Of a stretch of 40,671 nucleotides of DNA, positions 16,616-26,822 are shown piece by piece (position 1 is the stretch's first letter; every line of letters starts with the position of its first letter). The translations under genes were made by a program, and so were the position numbers. Source of the DNA: Legionella steigerwaltii (lineage in GTDB: Bacteria; Pseudomonadota; Gammaproteobacteria; Legionellales; Legionellaceae); the NCBI RefSeq assembly GCF_001468065.1, contig NZ_LNYZ01000022.1, positions 1 through 40,671 of the forward strand, in the 5' to 3' direction. The notes beneath the pieces were generated by a model that worked only from the letters and a program-made list of their open reading frames with translations, did not search any database and had not been told where the DNA came from.

Positions 16616-18028
16616 TTACAATGCTTCCATAAATGCGGTTAAATCGGCCTTTTCATCTTGAGTTAACTGCAATTGCAAAACTATGTTAAAAAATTCAACT
16701 GTGTCTGCAAGAGTTAACAGACGACCATCATGTAAGTAAGGTGGCGAATCTTTGATTCCTCGTAAAGGGAATGTTTTTATCGGTCCATCGCCCACTGCTT
16801 TCACGCCATTAATCATCTGTGGTTGATAGAATCGTTCCGTCTGTAAATTATGCATAGTATTGTCTGTATAGTAAGGTGGTGTGTGACAGCTGGAGCATTT
16901 TGCCTTACCAAAGAATAATTCTTGTCCACGTAATTCTGCGGGACTTGCTTTGGCCTGGTCCAACTTACCTTCCCAAGTCAATTTAGGTGCCGGAGGAAAA
17001 TCTAGAATTTCTTGGAATTCGGCCATGAAATGAACCTGGCTACCCCGTTCCAGAATATTGACGCCTTTTTTAGTCGCAATAACCGGATCACCATCAAAGT
17101 AGGCTGCTCGTTGTTCAAACTCAGTAAAGTCTTCAACTGTCTTTAATGCACGTTGAGAACCAAATAATCTTTGGATATTCACACCGCGTAAGGTTGGGGT
17201 ATCGATACGATGGCGAAATTCTTGAGGTCTAACATCACCAGCCAAATGCGTTGCTTTGTTCGTATGCCCATTGGTATGACAATCAAAACACGCCACGCCA
17301 CGACTTGGTTTTACTGTACGTCGATCTTCAGTTTGGTTGAATTGTTGTTGAGGAAATGGAGTAAGCAACAACCGCAATCCCTCGATTTGTTTCGGATTCA
17401 ATATCCCATTAAATAATTCATAATAGTTTTCGAGCGTGACTACTTTACCTTGCGATACATCACCCAGATCAGGTCGGGTCGTCAGATAAATAGGAGAAGG
17501 ATATGGAGGTAAAAAATGATCCGGAATATCAAAATCCAAATCAAAACGGGTCAAATCTCTATCTTCCTGTTTTTTAATTTCATCGATAACAAATTTGGGG
17601 AATAACATCCCTCCTTCGGGATGATTGGGATGAGGCAATGGTAAGAATCCCTGTGGGAATAGGCCTTTTTTCTTAATCTCCTCGGGACTCATTTTAGCCA
17701 GCTGCTCCCATGTAATCCCCTGAGGAAGCTTCACGCGCACACCCTCTTGGATGGGTTTTCCACCAGACATTTTCACCGTTTTCGAAGGATTATTGCTTAA
17801 GTCATAACGCTTTTTTAATAGTTCTTGCTGACGCTCATTAATCGCTTCTTTTGCACTACTCATGCGCTGCAAAATACTATTAAACGTCTCGTGAATCACC
17901 ACAGGCAAATAACTTGAGGGAACTTGGTCATTATTTGAAGAGCTAGTTTGTTGCGAGGCAGAATCAGCAAAAGAAATAGAAAAAAGGCCCAATGTTAAGA
18001 CCATCACGCCCCAAAATTTTTTTAACAT
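16616..18028 (-). CDS. Di-haem cytochrome c peroxidase-like protein (MauG/CcpA superfamily)
   Basis: The product is 470 residues from ATG 18028 (MLKKFWGVMVLTLGLFSISF, signal peptide ending near FADS); an ATG four codons earlier is less like a signal start. Two c-type haem sites are visible: CFDCH (about residue 247) and CSSCH (about 378), the layout of bacterial di-haem peroxidases. The late HDGRLLTLADTVEFFN segment also fits the family. It should act in the periplasm, reducing peroxide or oxidising a partner protein. It is longer than typical CcpA (about 320-350) because of an N-terminal region of about 200 residues that I do not recognise. It is a single gene between two palindromic repeats. 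Confidence 0.87.
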   Translation of the reverse strand: MLKKFWGVMVLTLGLFSISFADSASQQTSSSNNDQVPSSYLPVVIHETFNSILQRMSSAKEAINERQQELLKKRYDLSNNPSKTVKMSGGKPIQEGVRVKLPQGITWEQLAKMSPEEIKKKGLFPQGFLPLPHPNHPEGGMLFPKFVIDEIKKQEDRDLTRFDLDFDIPDHFLPPYPSPIYLTTRPDLGDVSQGKVVTLENYYELFNGILNPKQIEGLRLLLTPFPQQQFNQTEDRRTVKPSRGVACFDCHTNGHTNKATHLAGDVRPQEFRHRIDTPTLRGVNIQRLFGSQRALKTVEDFTEFEQRAAYFDGDPVIATKKGVNILERGSQVHFMAEFQEILDFPPAPKLTWEGKLDQAKASPAELRGQELFFGKAKCSSCHTPPYYTDNTMHNLQTERFYQPQMINGVKAVGDGPIKTFPLRGIKDSPPYLHDGRLLTLADTVEFFNIVLQLQLTQDEKADLTAFMEAL

Positions 18029-18118
18029 GTGCAAGTCCATTTAATGATAAAAAGAGTTTTTCATCATAAGGTACTTATAAATTGCATGCAATAGAGCAAT
18101 AAATTGGACATGTAACAT

Positions 18119-18199
18119 GTGGCCTGGGTGCAGCGCAGCGGAACCCGGGAAATAAAATAGTACCGATCCCCGGGTTCCGCTGCGCTGCACCCAGGCTAC
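18119..18199. repeat. Long palindromic repeat (REP-like), copy 2
   Basis: The arms match copy 1 (core CTGGGTGCAGCGCAGCGG), with one G:T-type difference at the outer end (GTGGCC against GTAGCC). The loop sequence is unrelated to copy 1. It lies in the divergent gap between the cytochrome gene and the 18278 gene. Confidence 0.92.
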
Positions 18200-18277
18200 A
18201 AACTAAGTGTAAACACATTTCATTAAATTTTAGTCTACTATTTGTATATAAGACAAACAAAACCCCTAGGTGTTATT

Positions 18278-18712
18278 ATGTTTAAAGAAATGAGCAGTAG
18301 CACTACCATTTCATGGCCTGATAATCTTCATAAACTAGCTGAGCAATATAACTCGCTTGCAAGAAAATATGAAAATGCTCAAACGCCACAAAAAGCTGAA
18401 GCTTTTCTTGAGCAAATTAAAGAATTAGGACGTAACCTATTCAACAATATGCAAAAGTCAAAGGACGCTACAGAGTCTTATCGACTAAAACAAATAGTTG
18501 ATGCAATAGGTACTGGACTTGACTCTATAAAAAAAGCACAGACAGAACCGGTCAAAGAAGAAGGGGGGGAAGATGAAGAATTATTTGATCAGGTAAGAGC
18601 TCGAAGCAGTGCAGTAGGTAGTGCATCAGATGTAGTTCATTCATTTAAGGATCGACTCGAACACAAATCTGATAACCCAAAAGATGATGAGGAGGAGCAT
18701 CCTCATATGTAA
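18278..18712 (+). CDS. Small acidic-tailed protein, candidate Dot/Icm effector
   Basis: The product is 144 residues from ATG 18278, chosen for TAGGTG five bases upstream; an earlier in-frame ATG (18242) has none. It is predominantly helical and hydrophilic, with a probable coiled coil (LHKLAEQYNSLARKYENAQT). There is no signal peptide. The last residues are acidic and polar (KSDNPKDDEEEHPHM), similar to the Glu-rich block near the C-terminus of many Legionella type IV effectors. That is a weak compositional hint only. I do not recognise a family. It faces the macB-like gene end to end, with 24 bases between. Confidence 0.75.
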   Translation: MFKEMSSSTTISWPDNLHKLAEQYNSLARKYENAQTPQKAEAFLEQIKELGRNLFNNMQKSKDATESYRLKQIVDAIGTGLDSIKKAQTEPVKEEGGEDEELFDQVRARSSAVGSASDVVHSFKDRLEHKSDNPKDDEEEHPHM

Positions 18713-18736
18713 TCTCTTAAAAGTCCAACTGGTCTA

Positions 18737-19933
18737 TTACTCGCTGCGTAGGGATACTACCGGCTCTAATTTTGCGGCGCGTCGTGCAGGATAAAAACCA
18801 AAGAAAATTCCAGTGGCCGCTGATACTAAAAATCCAGCTACTGGAGGAAGAAAATAGATTGAAAAATTCCAATCACTAAAATAGGCTAAAATGCGTGTAA
18901 AAATTAGCCCTAAAAGCACCCCAAGGATACCTCCCAATAAAGAAAGCATCACTGATTCGGCTAGGAATAGTGCCTGAATCTCACTATTTTTGGCACCAAC
19001 GGCCTTACGAATACCAATTTCTTTTTTACGCTCACTAACTGAAACCAACATGACATTCATCACCCCAATGCCACCAACCAGAAGTGAAATGCCACCAATT
19101 ACCGCAAGCAATAAAGTAAAAATATGTCCTTGATTTTCCATGCTGGCAATAATTTGTTTTGCACTACGTGGGAAAACACTCAATTTGGGAGCGATTGAAC
19201 CAATAATTTGTTTTATTTCTTCAATCACCTCATCTATAGGACTATCAGGTTTCAACTCCATAACCACATTGTTCACCTTCGCATCCTTACTAACGAGACT
19301 AATTCCAGCCAATGGAATAATCGCCGCCTGATTGACATCTTCATTGAAAAAGCCATTTTCTTTCCAAGGCTCAGCCACACCAATAATCGTATACAAGGAT
19401 TGTCCTATGCGTAATTGTTTGCCTATAGGATCATCAAAACTGATCTCTTGGATTTGTCGCGCTAAACCAGCTCCAATGACACAATAGTGTTCATAAGATT
19501 CAACAAAAGAAACAAAATGCCCGGCAGCTAATTTGATATGCACAATTTTTGCCAAATGCTCATTCGCACCGATGACAGCCCCTTGCATTTGTTTGCCTTG
19601 AAAACTCAAGGGTTGATATGCGGTACTATAGGGTGCCATATCAACTATATAGGGTATTCGCTCAGGCAATTGCTCCCATTGCGCGACAGAAATTGACTCC
19701 ATACTTCCAGAAGATGATTTGTCCGTCGTTTTGGGATAAACCGCTACTGCCAATAAATCGGTACCTAATGCCTTGAATTGGGCTAATGCTTTTTCCGTAG
19801 CGAGTTGACCACTACTAATTAAAGCTACAACTGCAGCAGTACCCACTAAAATGCCTAAAACCGCTAAAAAAGAACGTAACTTAGCGGCGGTCAAATTCAC
19901 TAGCGCTTGCTGACAATGTCTGGCAAAATTCAT
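18737..19933 (-). CDS. MacB-type ABC transporter permease (FtsX fold)
   Basis: The product is 398 residues: an N-terminal membrane helix ([21 protein letters not shown]), a large periplasmic MacB_PCD-like domain, then three helices near the end ([56 protein letters not shown]). The family segment [22 protein letters not shown] is plain. ATG 19933 overlaps the ATPase stop by 4 bases (ATGA) and has GGAG upstream. In E. coli MacB the ATPase and permease are one chain; here they are two genes, as in many MacB-like exporters. It should work with the next three genes as an efflux machine. The substrate is not known. Confidence 0.92.
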   Translation of the reverse strand: MNFARHCQQALVNLTAAKLRSFLAVLGILVGTAAVVALISSGQLATEKALAQFKALGTDLLAVAVYPKTTDKSSSGSMESISVAQWEQLPERIPYIVDMAPYSTAYQPLSFQGKQMQGAVIGANEHLAKIVHIKLAAGHFVSFVESYEHYCVIGAGLARQIQEISFDDPIGKQLRIGQSLYTIIGVAEPWKENGFFNEDVNQAAIIPLAGISLVSKDAKVNNVVMELKPDSPIDEVIEEIKQIIGSIAPKLSVFPRSAKQIIASMENQGHIFTLLLAVIGGISLLVGGIGVMNVMLVSVSERKKEIGIRKAVGAKNSEIQALFLAESVMLSLLGGILGVLLGLIFTRILAYFSDWNFSIYFLPPVAGFLVSAATGIFFGFYPARRAAKLEPVVSLRSE

Positions 19934-20745
19934 GATGCAGTCTCCGCCATCACAAAACCATCCACAAGCGTGATTTTTCGCTGGCACAATGCTGCAATCT
20001 GCTCATCATGGGTAATCATAATGATACTACGTCCCTGTGCATGCAAACTTAAAAATAAATTCATTACGTCATTGCCGGTACGTGAATCAAGAGCACCCGT
20101 AGGTTCGTCTGCCAAAATCACTTGCGGTTCCGTTACCAAAGCACGAGCGATGGCAACGCGTTGCTGTTGTCCACCAGATAATTGTGTGGGGCGGTGTTGT
20201 GCATACTGATGCATCCCGACGCGCTCAAGAGCAGCAAGTACCCGTTCCTTAATTTCAGCAGCACCAACGCCACGATAAATTAGTGGCAAGGCTACATTTT
20301 GCATAGCACTAAATCTGGGTAATAAATTGAATTGCTGGAAAACAAAACCGATGTTTTGATTTCGTAATTCCGCCAATTCATCATCACTCAATGCAGCAAC
20401 ATTACGATTTTTCAATAAATAGGTTCCAGAATCGGCTTTATCCAGAAGTCCCATAATATTCATCAAAGTCGATTTACCTGAACCAGAAGCTCCTACAATC
20501 GCAAGTAAATCTCCTTCATGCACTGTAAGTGAGACTTCTTTTAAAATCGTGGTGCTGATACCTTCAAGATGGTACGTCTTAATAAGATTGGAAAGCATCA
20601 TTAATGGTGGCTGCGTCTTTTTTACACTGCTGGCATCCGGCGCTTTCAAAGCGGGATTTAAGGATTGTTTAAGAACACGCGCATCCTCTTCCAAATTATA
20701 ACTCGAGGAATTGTTTTTATCACAATTTATAACGAGATCACTCAT
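19930..20745 (-). CDS. MacB-type ABC transporter ATPase (LolD/MacB subfamily)
   Basis: The product is 271 residues. The nucleotide-binding parts are all present: Walker [11 protein letters not shown]-loop VFQQFNLLP, signature LSGGQQQR, Walker [14 protein letters not shown] and the switch His in MITHD. About 45 polar residues precede the domain. ATG 20745 overlaps the end of the membrane-fusion gene by 8 bases, and GGTGG lies just before it. Together with the permease it forms a MacB-like complex that uses ATP to drive export through the adaptor and the TolC-like channel encoded in the same operon. Confidence 0.93.
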   Translation of the reverse strand: MSDLVINCDKNNSSSYNLEEDARVLKQSLNPALKAPDASSVKKTQPPLMMLSNLIKTYHLEGISTTILKEVSLTVHEGDLLAIVGASGSGKSTLMNIMGLLDKADSGTYLLKNRNVAALSDDELAELRNQNIGFVFQQFNLLPRFSAMQNVALPLIYRGVGAAEIKERVLAALERVGMHQYAQHRPTQLSGGQQQRVAIARALVTEPQVILADEPTGALDSRTGNDVMNLFLSLHAQGRSIIMITHDEQIAALCQRKITLVDGFVMAETAS

Positions 20746-21886
20746 AAACCACCACATCACCTGCCTTTAAACCGGTCTCAACAACCACTGAATCCGCTTG
20801 CGCAGCACCCGTTGTAATCACTCGCTGTTCAATAACGCCTGGCTTAGTTTGCACGCGCACGACACTTTGGCCTTTTTCCCGTTTTATAGCAGCAATAGGG
20901 ACAAGAAGCTGTTTGCCATTATCTACGCTTAATTCTATGGATGCACTCATACCCACTTTGATCCAATGTTGCTGTTCAGGAGTTAGATTTTTAACCTCAA
21001 CTGCTGCTGTAAAAAAAGGTAAGCCATTGTTCGTTGATGCTTGTGCATTCACGCTAACCAATTGTCCCTTTAATTGATATTTACCAAATGCGACACCGCT
21101 TACAGTAGCATTCATGCCTGTTTGAATCTGGGTGATGTCAATTTCTGGGACATCAATTTCGATACGGATCCCAGATAAATCACCAATTAAGCCAATAACT
21201 TGGCCTGACTTTACTGTAGACCCTACAGTCACACGTGCACTTTTATCCTCTCCGGCTTTAGGCGGATACAGCAGTATTCCATCATCTGGTGATTTTAAAC
21301 GAATCACATTGTGATTTGCTGTCAAAATGTTTTTTATCTTATCGAAATCAGCCAAACTTAAAGCCGATAAATTTTTTGGACTGTTTTCATCAAGTTTTTC
21401 CAGCATTTCCGTCAGTTTACGTGTGGATTGCATTAAAGTAACCCGACCGGTGTCCACATTTGATTTTTCACTCATGTAATTATTCTTGGACAATAGACCT
21501 GAATCCCATAAATCCTGAGTGCCAACAAATTTAGCCTTTGCTATGGTATAACTGTCTTTGGCTTTTAAGTATTCTGTCAATGTTTCATTAAATTGCCTTT
21601 GTAGCTCAGTGGAGTTCAGCGTTAAAATCATATCGCCCTTTTTAACCATCTGCCCATAATGAAAATTCATTGTTTCAACCACTGCTTCAATTGGACTGGC
21701 GATTGTATTTTCATGCAAAGGCTGAACGGTTCCAGTAAAATGCAGGGTCTTATGCATAGTCTGTTCTGCGACTTTGTACTGGTGTAAGGCAACCGGTTTT
21801 TTCTTTTCATGATGACCACATGAAGATAAAAGAAACCCGCTCAATAATAAAATTAGAAGTTTTGATTTGTTTAAATACCTATTCAT
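20738..21886 (-). CDS. Periplasmic adaptor of efflux pump (MacA/HlyD family), lipoprotein
   Basis: The product is 382 residues. The N-terminus is a lipoprotein signal (LLILLLSGFLLSSC, lipidated Cys near residue 23). The chain then has the membrane-fusion layout: a biotinyl-lipoyl half (GTVQPLHENTIASPIEAVVE), a helical hairpin (about 110-180), the second lipoyl half (GSTVKSGQVIGLIGDLSG) and beta-barrel regions to VVVYE. It bridges the ABC permease to the outer-membrane channel. ATG 21886 overlaps the stop of the TolC-like gene by 4 bases, and the ATPase overlaps its end, so the four genes are one operon. Confidence 0.92.
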   Translation of the reverse strand: MNRYLNKSKLLILLLSGFLLSSCGHHEKKKPVALHQYKVAEQTMHKTLHFTGTVQPLHENTIASPIEAVVETMNFHYGQMVKKGDMILTLNSTELQRQFNETLTEYLKAKDSYTIAKAKFVGTQDLWDSGLLSKNNYMSEKSNVDTGRVTLMQSTRKLTEMLEKLDENSPKNLSALSLADFDKIKNILTANHNVIRLKSPDDGILLYPPKAGEDKSARVTVGSTVKSGQVIGLIGDLSGIRIEIDVPEIDITQIQTGMNATVSGVAFGKYQLKGQLVSVNAQASTNNGLPFFTAAVEVKNLTPEQQHWIKVGMSASIELSVDNGKQLLVPIAAIKREKGQSVVRVQTKPGVIEQRVITTGAAQADSVVVETGLKAGDVVVYE

Positions 21887-23433
21887 CCACCATACCTTAA
21901 TTTAATTTGCCAATGCTCCAGCGTTGTTCCCAATGTCTTTTGCAGATTTGATATCTGATTGAGATAGGCAATTTTTGCATTGATTAATCCAGATTGCGCT
22001 TGAATCAGCTGATTCTGTGTGTTGTTAACATCCAACGCACTCGATATACCTGCTTGTTGTTTTTTCTTCTCCAATGCATAGGATTGTTCCGCCAGTTTCA
22101 CTTGTTTTAGTGCTAATTGATAACGTTTTGCCAAACTTCTTATGTTGTTAATGGTATTGGTTATATTCGTTATTAAAGCTCGTTTTGTGGCAAGTAAATT
22201 TAAGCGGTCTTTTTCCAAGCGGACTTTAGCGTTAATCAATTGACTGCGACGACCGATATCATGGAGGGGCACAGTTAGGGTTAAACGAGCAGCTTCCGTG
22301 ATATTATTTCCATTGTAAATCCCATTTAAACCGCCATTAACACCAGTCACATCATTCACCACGCCACTTTGCACATTGCCTGACAGATCCAATTGCCATA
22401 GCTGCTGATTCTTTGCCACTTTATAAGCACGCTCATCAGCCCGTAATGTCATCTTTTGTGCTAAATAAATTGTATTATGATTTAAAGCCTGATCAATGGA
22501 CTGCTGTAAATTAGGCACTGTGAGTTTGTCTAAAGCAACATCGCTGGGAACTGATATGTGCATTTCCGGATCAAGACCAATAGTTTGCAAAAGATCCTGC
22601 GATGCAGTTTGAAAATCATTTTCGGCTTGTTCCACCATTAAACTTAACGATTCGATTTGATACGATTGCTGAATGTTCCCTGTTGGTTCTAATTGACCCG
22701 CCTTTATTTTTTTTTCATTAATTTCATAAGATTTTTTAGCTTCTTTTAACTGCAACCGCTGATTCTGTAAATTATTCCCACTCAAAATGAGCATTCGGTA
22801 AGCCATAATGACTTGCGTGACCTGATCGGCAACTGACTGTTGTAAATTTAATTTGTTTAACCACTCATTGTCCTCAGCATCTAAAAGTGCTGCCTCGTTG
22901 ACTGATTTCCCAAAACCGCGTAATAAAGGCTGGGTTAAGGAAAAATTCAATGTGGGATTATAATTATTATTTTCATTGACGTTATTATCTATTGATAAAT
23001 TGGCTTCTGTCCCGAGCTTTGTTTTCAAATTAAACTCCGGACTGGCTAACAACGTATGGGTTGTATCGGTACCCACACCATTGAACCTGCTTTTTTGGAG
23101 CACTCCAGAAGCACCTAAAGCATATTGCAATTCAAACTGATTGTGGGCCAAACGTAATTGATAGCGTTGAACAATGCGATCCAGTTCGGCATTTTGAATA
23201 TTGGGGTTGTAACGTAAGGCTAATAAAATCGCTTCTCTTATACTCAACTGATGTACTTTTTTATTACGGGCAGCCGGAGAAGTGGGTAGTTCTATCCAGT
23301 TATGCAACATAAATTCAGGATTCTTTATTGCGTTTTGCAGTCTCTCTTCTGCTTGTTTTACTTGTACATCGTCACTAACTGGGATCGACCAGGCATTAAA
23401 CCCAAACAAGGAACAGAGTAAGAAAGATGTCAT
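21883..23433 (-). CDS. TolC-family outer-membrane efflux protein
   Basis: The product is 516 residues from ATG 23433, where a signal peptide begins (MTSFLLCSLFGFNAWS) with GGAG just upstream. The body has the two repeated outer-membrane factor halves: IREAILLALRYNPNIQNAEL, the PTLNFSLTQPLLRGFG segment, long coiled-coil helices, and the late ARLTLTVPLHDIGRRSQLIN. It forms the channel for the adaptor and ABC genes that follow with 4- and 8-base overlaps. The reading frame stays open upstream for another 72 codons to ATG 23649, which overlaps apaH by 4 bases. That extension is encoded largely by a palindromic repeat. ATG 23469 (MAVGAGRRQWR) is a third option. Confidence 0.88.
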   Translation of the reverse strand: MTSFLLCSLFGFNAWSIPVSDDVQVKQAEERLQNAIKNPEFMLHNWIELPTSPAARNKKVHQLSIREAILLALRYNPNIQNAELDRIVQRYQLRLAHNQFELQYALGASGVLQKSRFNGVGTDTTHTLLASPEFNLKTKLGTEANLSIDNNVNENNNYNPTLNFSLTQPLLRGFGKSVNEAALLDAEDNEWLNKLNLQQSVADQVTQVIMAYRMLILSGNNLQNQRLQLKEAKKSYEINEKKIKAGQLEPTGNIQQSYQIESLSLMVEQAENDFQTASQDLLQTIGLDPEMHISVPSDVALDKLTVPNLQQSIDQALNHNTIYLAQKMTLRADERAYKVAKNQQLWQLDLSGNVQSGVVNDVTGVNGGLNGIYNGNNITEAARLTLTVPLHDIGRRSQLINAKVRLEKDRLNLLATKRALITNITNTINNIRSLAKRYQLALKQVKLAEQSYALEKKKQQAGISSALDVNNTQNQLIQAQSGLINAKIAYLNQISNLQKTLGTTLEHWQIKLRYGG

Positions 23434-23481
23434 TACTCTCCATTGCCTACGTCCCGCCCCCACCGCCATTAAATTAAGGAA

Positions 23482-23592
23482 TTTCCCTTCTCCCCATGGG
23501 AAGAAGGTGCCCTTTAGGGCGGATGAGGGTATTGATTGCGGCCAATGAACCCTCACCCCTACCTCTCTCCCACGAATGGGAGAGGGGATTTT
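23482..23592. repeat. Interspersed palindromic repeat, family 2, copy 1
   Basis: It contains the blocks CTTCTCCCCATGGGAAGAAG, GCCCTTTAGGGC, and a CTCTCCCACGAATGGGAGAG hairpin. The reverse complement of its left part matches 27238-27285 closely. It lies between apaH and the TolC-like signal peptide, in an open frame that it contributes to. Confidence 0.8.
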
Positions 23593-23645
23593 TAACTTAA
23601 CGGCTATGCAGGATGAAGCGATGAAGCACAATTTTTTTAGTAACA

Positions 23646-24461
23646 TCATTTTTTATTCCAGACTGCAAATCGCTGCATATCCTGCAAGCGTAATGCAGTT
23701 AATTGGCCACCCCAAAGACATCCGGTATCTATTGCATGAATTTTGGGATTTGGACATTTTCCCATTAAAGCAGCCCAATGTCCGAAAACAATATCGACCT
23801 CAATTTCTTTACGATGCGGTACTTCATACCAAGGATAAAGATTTGCGGACGCCTGAGCAATAGTTCCTTTATAACCCAGCTCGAGCCGTCCTTGTGCATC
23901 ACAAAAACGCATGCGCGTATAATAATTAGTAATTACCCGTAGTCTGTCATTGCCCTCGAGATCATCTGACCAAATATCGGGTTTATTGCCATACATATGC
24001 GATAAAAAATCGCGATAATGTTCGCCAGCAAGTACTTCTTCAAGTTCCTTAGCAAACTGCATCGCCTGCTGCAGATCCCACAAAGGACAAATTCCTGCAT
24101 GACACATGACCACATGAAGCTCTGGGGAATAATACAAAATGGATTGCTTTCTTAACCAATGTCCCAGAGCTTCACCATCAGCAGCACGCATTACTCCCTG
24201 CAATGTATCATCATATCCTTTCCATGGTCTATCCCCAAAGAGTGAAGCTAACAGGTGTAGATCATGATTGCCAAGAGTCACCCGAGGTGTAACGGCTAAG
24301 GAACTCACGAAACGTAAGACAGCCAAAGATTCTGGACCTCGATTCACCAAATCGCCAACAAACCATAAACGATCTGTTTTGTCGTCAAAATCGATGAGCT
24401 CCAATAACCGTTGCAAGGGTTCATAACAACCTTGCACGTCACCAATTGCATAATCAGGCAC
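23646..24461 (-). CDS. apaH: Bis(5'-nucleosyl)-tetraphosphatase, symmetrical (ApaH)
   Basis: ApaH splits Ap4A to two ADP and removes Np4 caps from RNA. The product is 271 residues (E. coli 280). Metallophosphatase motifs are in order: YAIGDVQGC (start), [22 protein letters not shown] and CHAGI. The start is set at GTG 24461, giving [20 protein letters not shown], because this matches the family N-terminus and GGAG lies 9 bases upstream. The frame is open further (ATG 24527), but that would add 22 unusual residues inside the previous gene. Metal-motif His is replaced by Gln in GDVQGC, whereas many members have GDxHG. Confidence 0.93.
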   Translation of the reverse strand: MPDYAIGDVQGCYEPLQRLLELIDFDDKTDRLWFVGDLVNRGPESLAVLRFVSSLAVTPRVTLGNHDLHLLASLFGDRPWKGYDDTLQGVMRAADGEALGHWLRKQSILYYSPELHVVMCHAGICPLWDLQQAMQFAKELEEVLAGEHYRDFLSHMYGNKPDIWSDDLEGNDRLRVITNYYTRMRFCDAQGRLELGYKGTIAQASANLYPWYEVPHRKEIEVDIVFGHWAALMGKCPNPKIHAIDTGCLWGGQLTALRLQDMQRFAVWNKK

Positions 24462-25803
24462 CGTTTTTAGCTCCTGGCCTAAGCCCATGCCCTTCATTTT
24501 CAATGGCTTGCCATTTCCCTGTCGCATCCAATTTTTGCAATGAATTAACCAAACCGGTACTTTGTTGCTGGGTAAACTGGCTGCTAAATTGTGCTTTATG
24601 AATCAATTCCGTTGCAGACATAGATTCTACTTTTCCTGTGCTCATTTGCACTACCTTTACTGATTCCGGTAAGGCTAGGGCATACTTAGAAAATACAACT
24701 CCAGTTTCCATTTGGTTTTTTGTTTCAAATCGGCTGAGCACGCCACCATCAGCAGCACGATTATGTAAACCTAAGGATAAGAATCCATTTTGTGCCGCTT
24801 GCCAATTTTTATATTCAGGATGTTCGCGCACAAATAATTGAAACATTTCCGCACACATTAGCATACCTCCGGGTACCATAAATAATGGTGCTTTATTGAT
24901 CATAATTCGGCCTTCATCTAAGGCTTTAATCATCCATTGAATAAACTCCATGCCTACTGCCTGTTCTTTTTCTAATAAGGTTTCAGGCTGACCACCAGAA
25001 AAAGTACCCGCACGGTAACGACCGCCGCTATGAGCCGCCGTACCTTTCACCATAAATTCAAGTAAATAACGTTGGATAGCAATCGCTTCTGCGCGAATTA
25101 AGATGGCACCTAAAGTTCCGGCCGAACGTTCATCCTCATTTAATAAGGCAAGCCATACAGCAAGAACGTCCGGATTAGACGCTAACCAGGCAAATCCACT
25201 TGCTGGCATTAGTGTTCTTGCCAACAATAAATTTAGACGACGTCGAAATTCAATTTCGGGTTCTTTTTCAAACTCATAAAAGTAATAAACCCCCGTGCTG
25301 CTCATATTCTCAAGTAAAGGATTCCATTCTTTTAAAAATTGACCATTCGCATCATAAAAACTAACACGATAATCAACAAATAACTTGCCTATACCTTGCA
25401 GAATAGCTGCGGAAAAAAGTGCATATTGCCAAAGTTTTTGTTCTTCAGATAATAATTCAGGCTGATCTTGTACCATGAACTCCTGAAAAAGACTTAGTGC
25501 TGCTTCTGTACGATTCAGCGCATGATCCACCAGCCCACCTTGCTGTGAATAATAACTGTTTGCCGTCTCAGGTAAATTTTGGCAATAGTTAACTAAGTTA
25601 TTGACTAGAATGCCGCACAAACTGTCGTATCGTGCCGTTTCTAGGCCAGATAACATTCTCATCCTTTTAAGTAATATCTGTCTCTTGTCTTCTGACAAGA
25701 TAAGATTCGCATTAACAATCCGTGTTAAATCTTTTAAAGATTTACCTTGCGAGGACAAGGAACCTTTACGCTGACGTTGACGGTGAAACAAGGCCATCTC
25801 CAT
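24454..25803 (-). CDS. TraI_2/MOBH-like domain protein with degenerate HD site
   Basis: The product is 449 residues. The first half resembles the TraI_2 region of MOBH relaxases and related HD-type proteins: [20 protein letters not shown], then [20 protein letters not shown], about where MOBH proteins have HH--GGL--H and AALLHDIGK. Here the HH pair reads YY and the HD pair reads QG, so the usual metal ligands are absent. The second half ([19 protein letters not shown] to [14 protein letters not shown]) looks like the TraI_2 C-terminal part. No helicase domain and no conjugation genes are nearby. It overlaps apaH by 8 bases and lies between ksgA and apaH, genes linked in many gammaproteobacteria. 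The role is unknown. Confidence 0.72.
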   Translation of the reverse strand: MEMALFHRQRQRKGSLSSQGKSLKDLTRIVNANLILSEDKRQILLKRMRMLSGLETARYDSLCGILVNNLVNYCQNLPETANSYYSQQGGLVDHALNRTEAALSLFQEFMVQDQPELLSEEQKLWQYALFSAAILQGIGKLFVDYRVSFYDANGQFLKEWNPLLENMSSTGVYYFYEFEKEPEIEFRRRLNLLLARTLMPASGFAWLASNPDVLAVWLALLNEDERSAGTLGAILIRAEAIAIQRYLLEFMVKGTAAHSGGRYRAGTFSGGQPETLLEKEQAVGMEFIQWMIKALDEGRIMINKAPLFMVPGGMLMCAEMFQLFVREHPEYKNWQAAQNGFLSLGLHNRAADGGVLSRFETKNQMETGVVFSKYALALPESVKVVQMSTGKVESMSATELIHKAQFSSQFTQQQSTGLVNSLQKLDATGKWQAIENEGHGLRPGAKNGA

Positions 25804-25856
25804 AATAATTTAGTAACTCCAATTGAAAAATTATGTCCATGATGATTAATTTTACA

Positions 25857-26627
25857 CTAATTGGAAATAAATTTCGCTAGTTGAACATATTCCGAAATGG
25901 AAATTTGTTCTGGTCTTTTACTTCCATCAATACCCAAAGTGCTCAATTGCTCAACCGTTATTATTCCCTTTAAATTGTTATTAAGCGTTTTTCGACGCAT
26001 AGCAAATGCACTTGCCACCAGTCGCTCCAACTGCGCTACAGAAACTTTCTCAAAGGGAGATCTGCGATGGGGGATAAGACGAACCACCGCAGAATCTACT
26101 TTGGGCTGTGGATCAAATGCTTCTGGGGGGACATCAAACAAATGCTCCACGGCACAATGATATTGCAGCATCACCGTTAATCGGCCATAGGCTTTACTAC
26201 CGGGTTGTGCTGCCATACGCTCTACTACTTCCTTTTGCAACATAAAATGCATGTCTTCTATATCTGATGTAAAACGTAATAAATGGATTAACAAAGGTGT
26301 GGAAATATTATAAGGTAAATTACCTACCACACGTAATTGGGGACCAAATTGGCTGTAATCAAGGGTTAATGCATCAGCGGCAACCAAATGCAATTTCCCC
26401 TGCGCAATAGGCAACCCAGCCAGATATTTTTGCAAGTCGGTATCGATTTCGACTGCAGTTAAATGATTTAAGCGACGCAACAATGGCTCAGTTAACGCAC
26501 CCAAGCCCGGGCCAATTTCCAGCATATTATCTTCTGCTTGCGGATTAATTGCTCGTACAATGTCATCAATAATGTGCCGATTCTGTAGAAAATTCTGGCC
26601 AAACCGCTTGCGTGGGCTATGCCTCAC
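25857..26627 (-). CDS. ksgA: 16S rRNA dimethyladenosine transferase KsgA (RsmA)
   Basis: KsgA dimethylates two adjacent adenines in the 3' loop of 16S rRNA late in small-subunit assembly. The product is 256 residues, near the usual size. It begins with [11 protein letters not shown]; the SAM site is [15 protein letters not shown], and the catalytic [10 protein letters not shown] is intact. The C-terminal helical part ([15 protein letters not shown]) also fits. The start is GTG at 26627, because no ATG fits and the protein then begins like its homologues. It leads the gene run through the TraI_2-like gene to apaH, comparable to the ksgA-apaG-apaH order elsewhere but without apaG. Confidence 0.96.
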   Translation of the reverse strand: MRHSPRKRFGQNFLQNRHIIDDIVRAINPQAEDNMLEIGPGLGALTEPLLRRLNHLTAVEIDTDLQKYLAGLPIAQGKLHLVAADALTLDYSQFGPQLRVVGNLPYNISTPLLIHLLRFTSDIEDMHFMLQKEVVERMAAQPGSKAYGRLTVMLQYHCAVEHLFDVPPEAFDPQPKVDSAVVRLIPHRRSPFEKVSVAQLERLVASAFAMRRKTLNNNLKGIITVEQLSTLGIDGSKRPEQISISEYVQLAKFISN

Positions 26628-26681
26628 CTTAGTTCATCCCATAAATAAAAAGCCAATTATAACGTGCATCCTCAATAAAAA

Positions 26682-26712
26682 GTAGCCTAGGTGTAGTAAA
26701 GCAGAATCCTGG
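26682..26712. repeat. Degenerate single arm of the REP-like family
   Basis: GTAGCCTAGGTGTAGTAAAG and the following CAGAATCCTGG align with one arm of the palindromic repeat, with several substitutions. The second arm is not recognisable. It looks like a decayed copy in the ksgA-panD gap. Confidence 0.6.
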
Positions 26713-26822
26713 TTTTCCATAACGAGTCCACGGTCGACTTTTAAATCCAAGCACGAAATTTATAGCATAAACTTCACAATTTGGTGTAAAATTCGCCCAC
26801 TATGAACAAGGCTGGGATCATT

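Noticed and set aside
24462..24527. Longer apaH start at ATG 24527
   Set aside because: It adds 22 residues unlike any ApaH, and GTG 24461 has a ribosome site and gives the family N-terminus.
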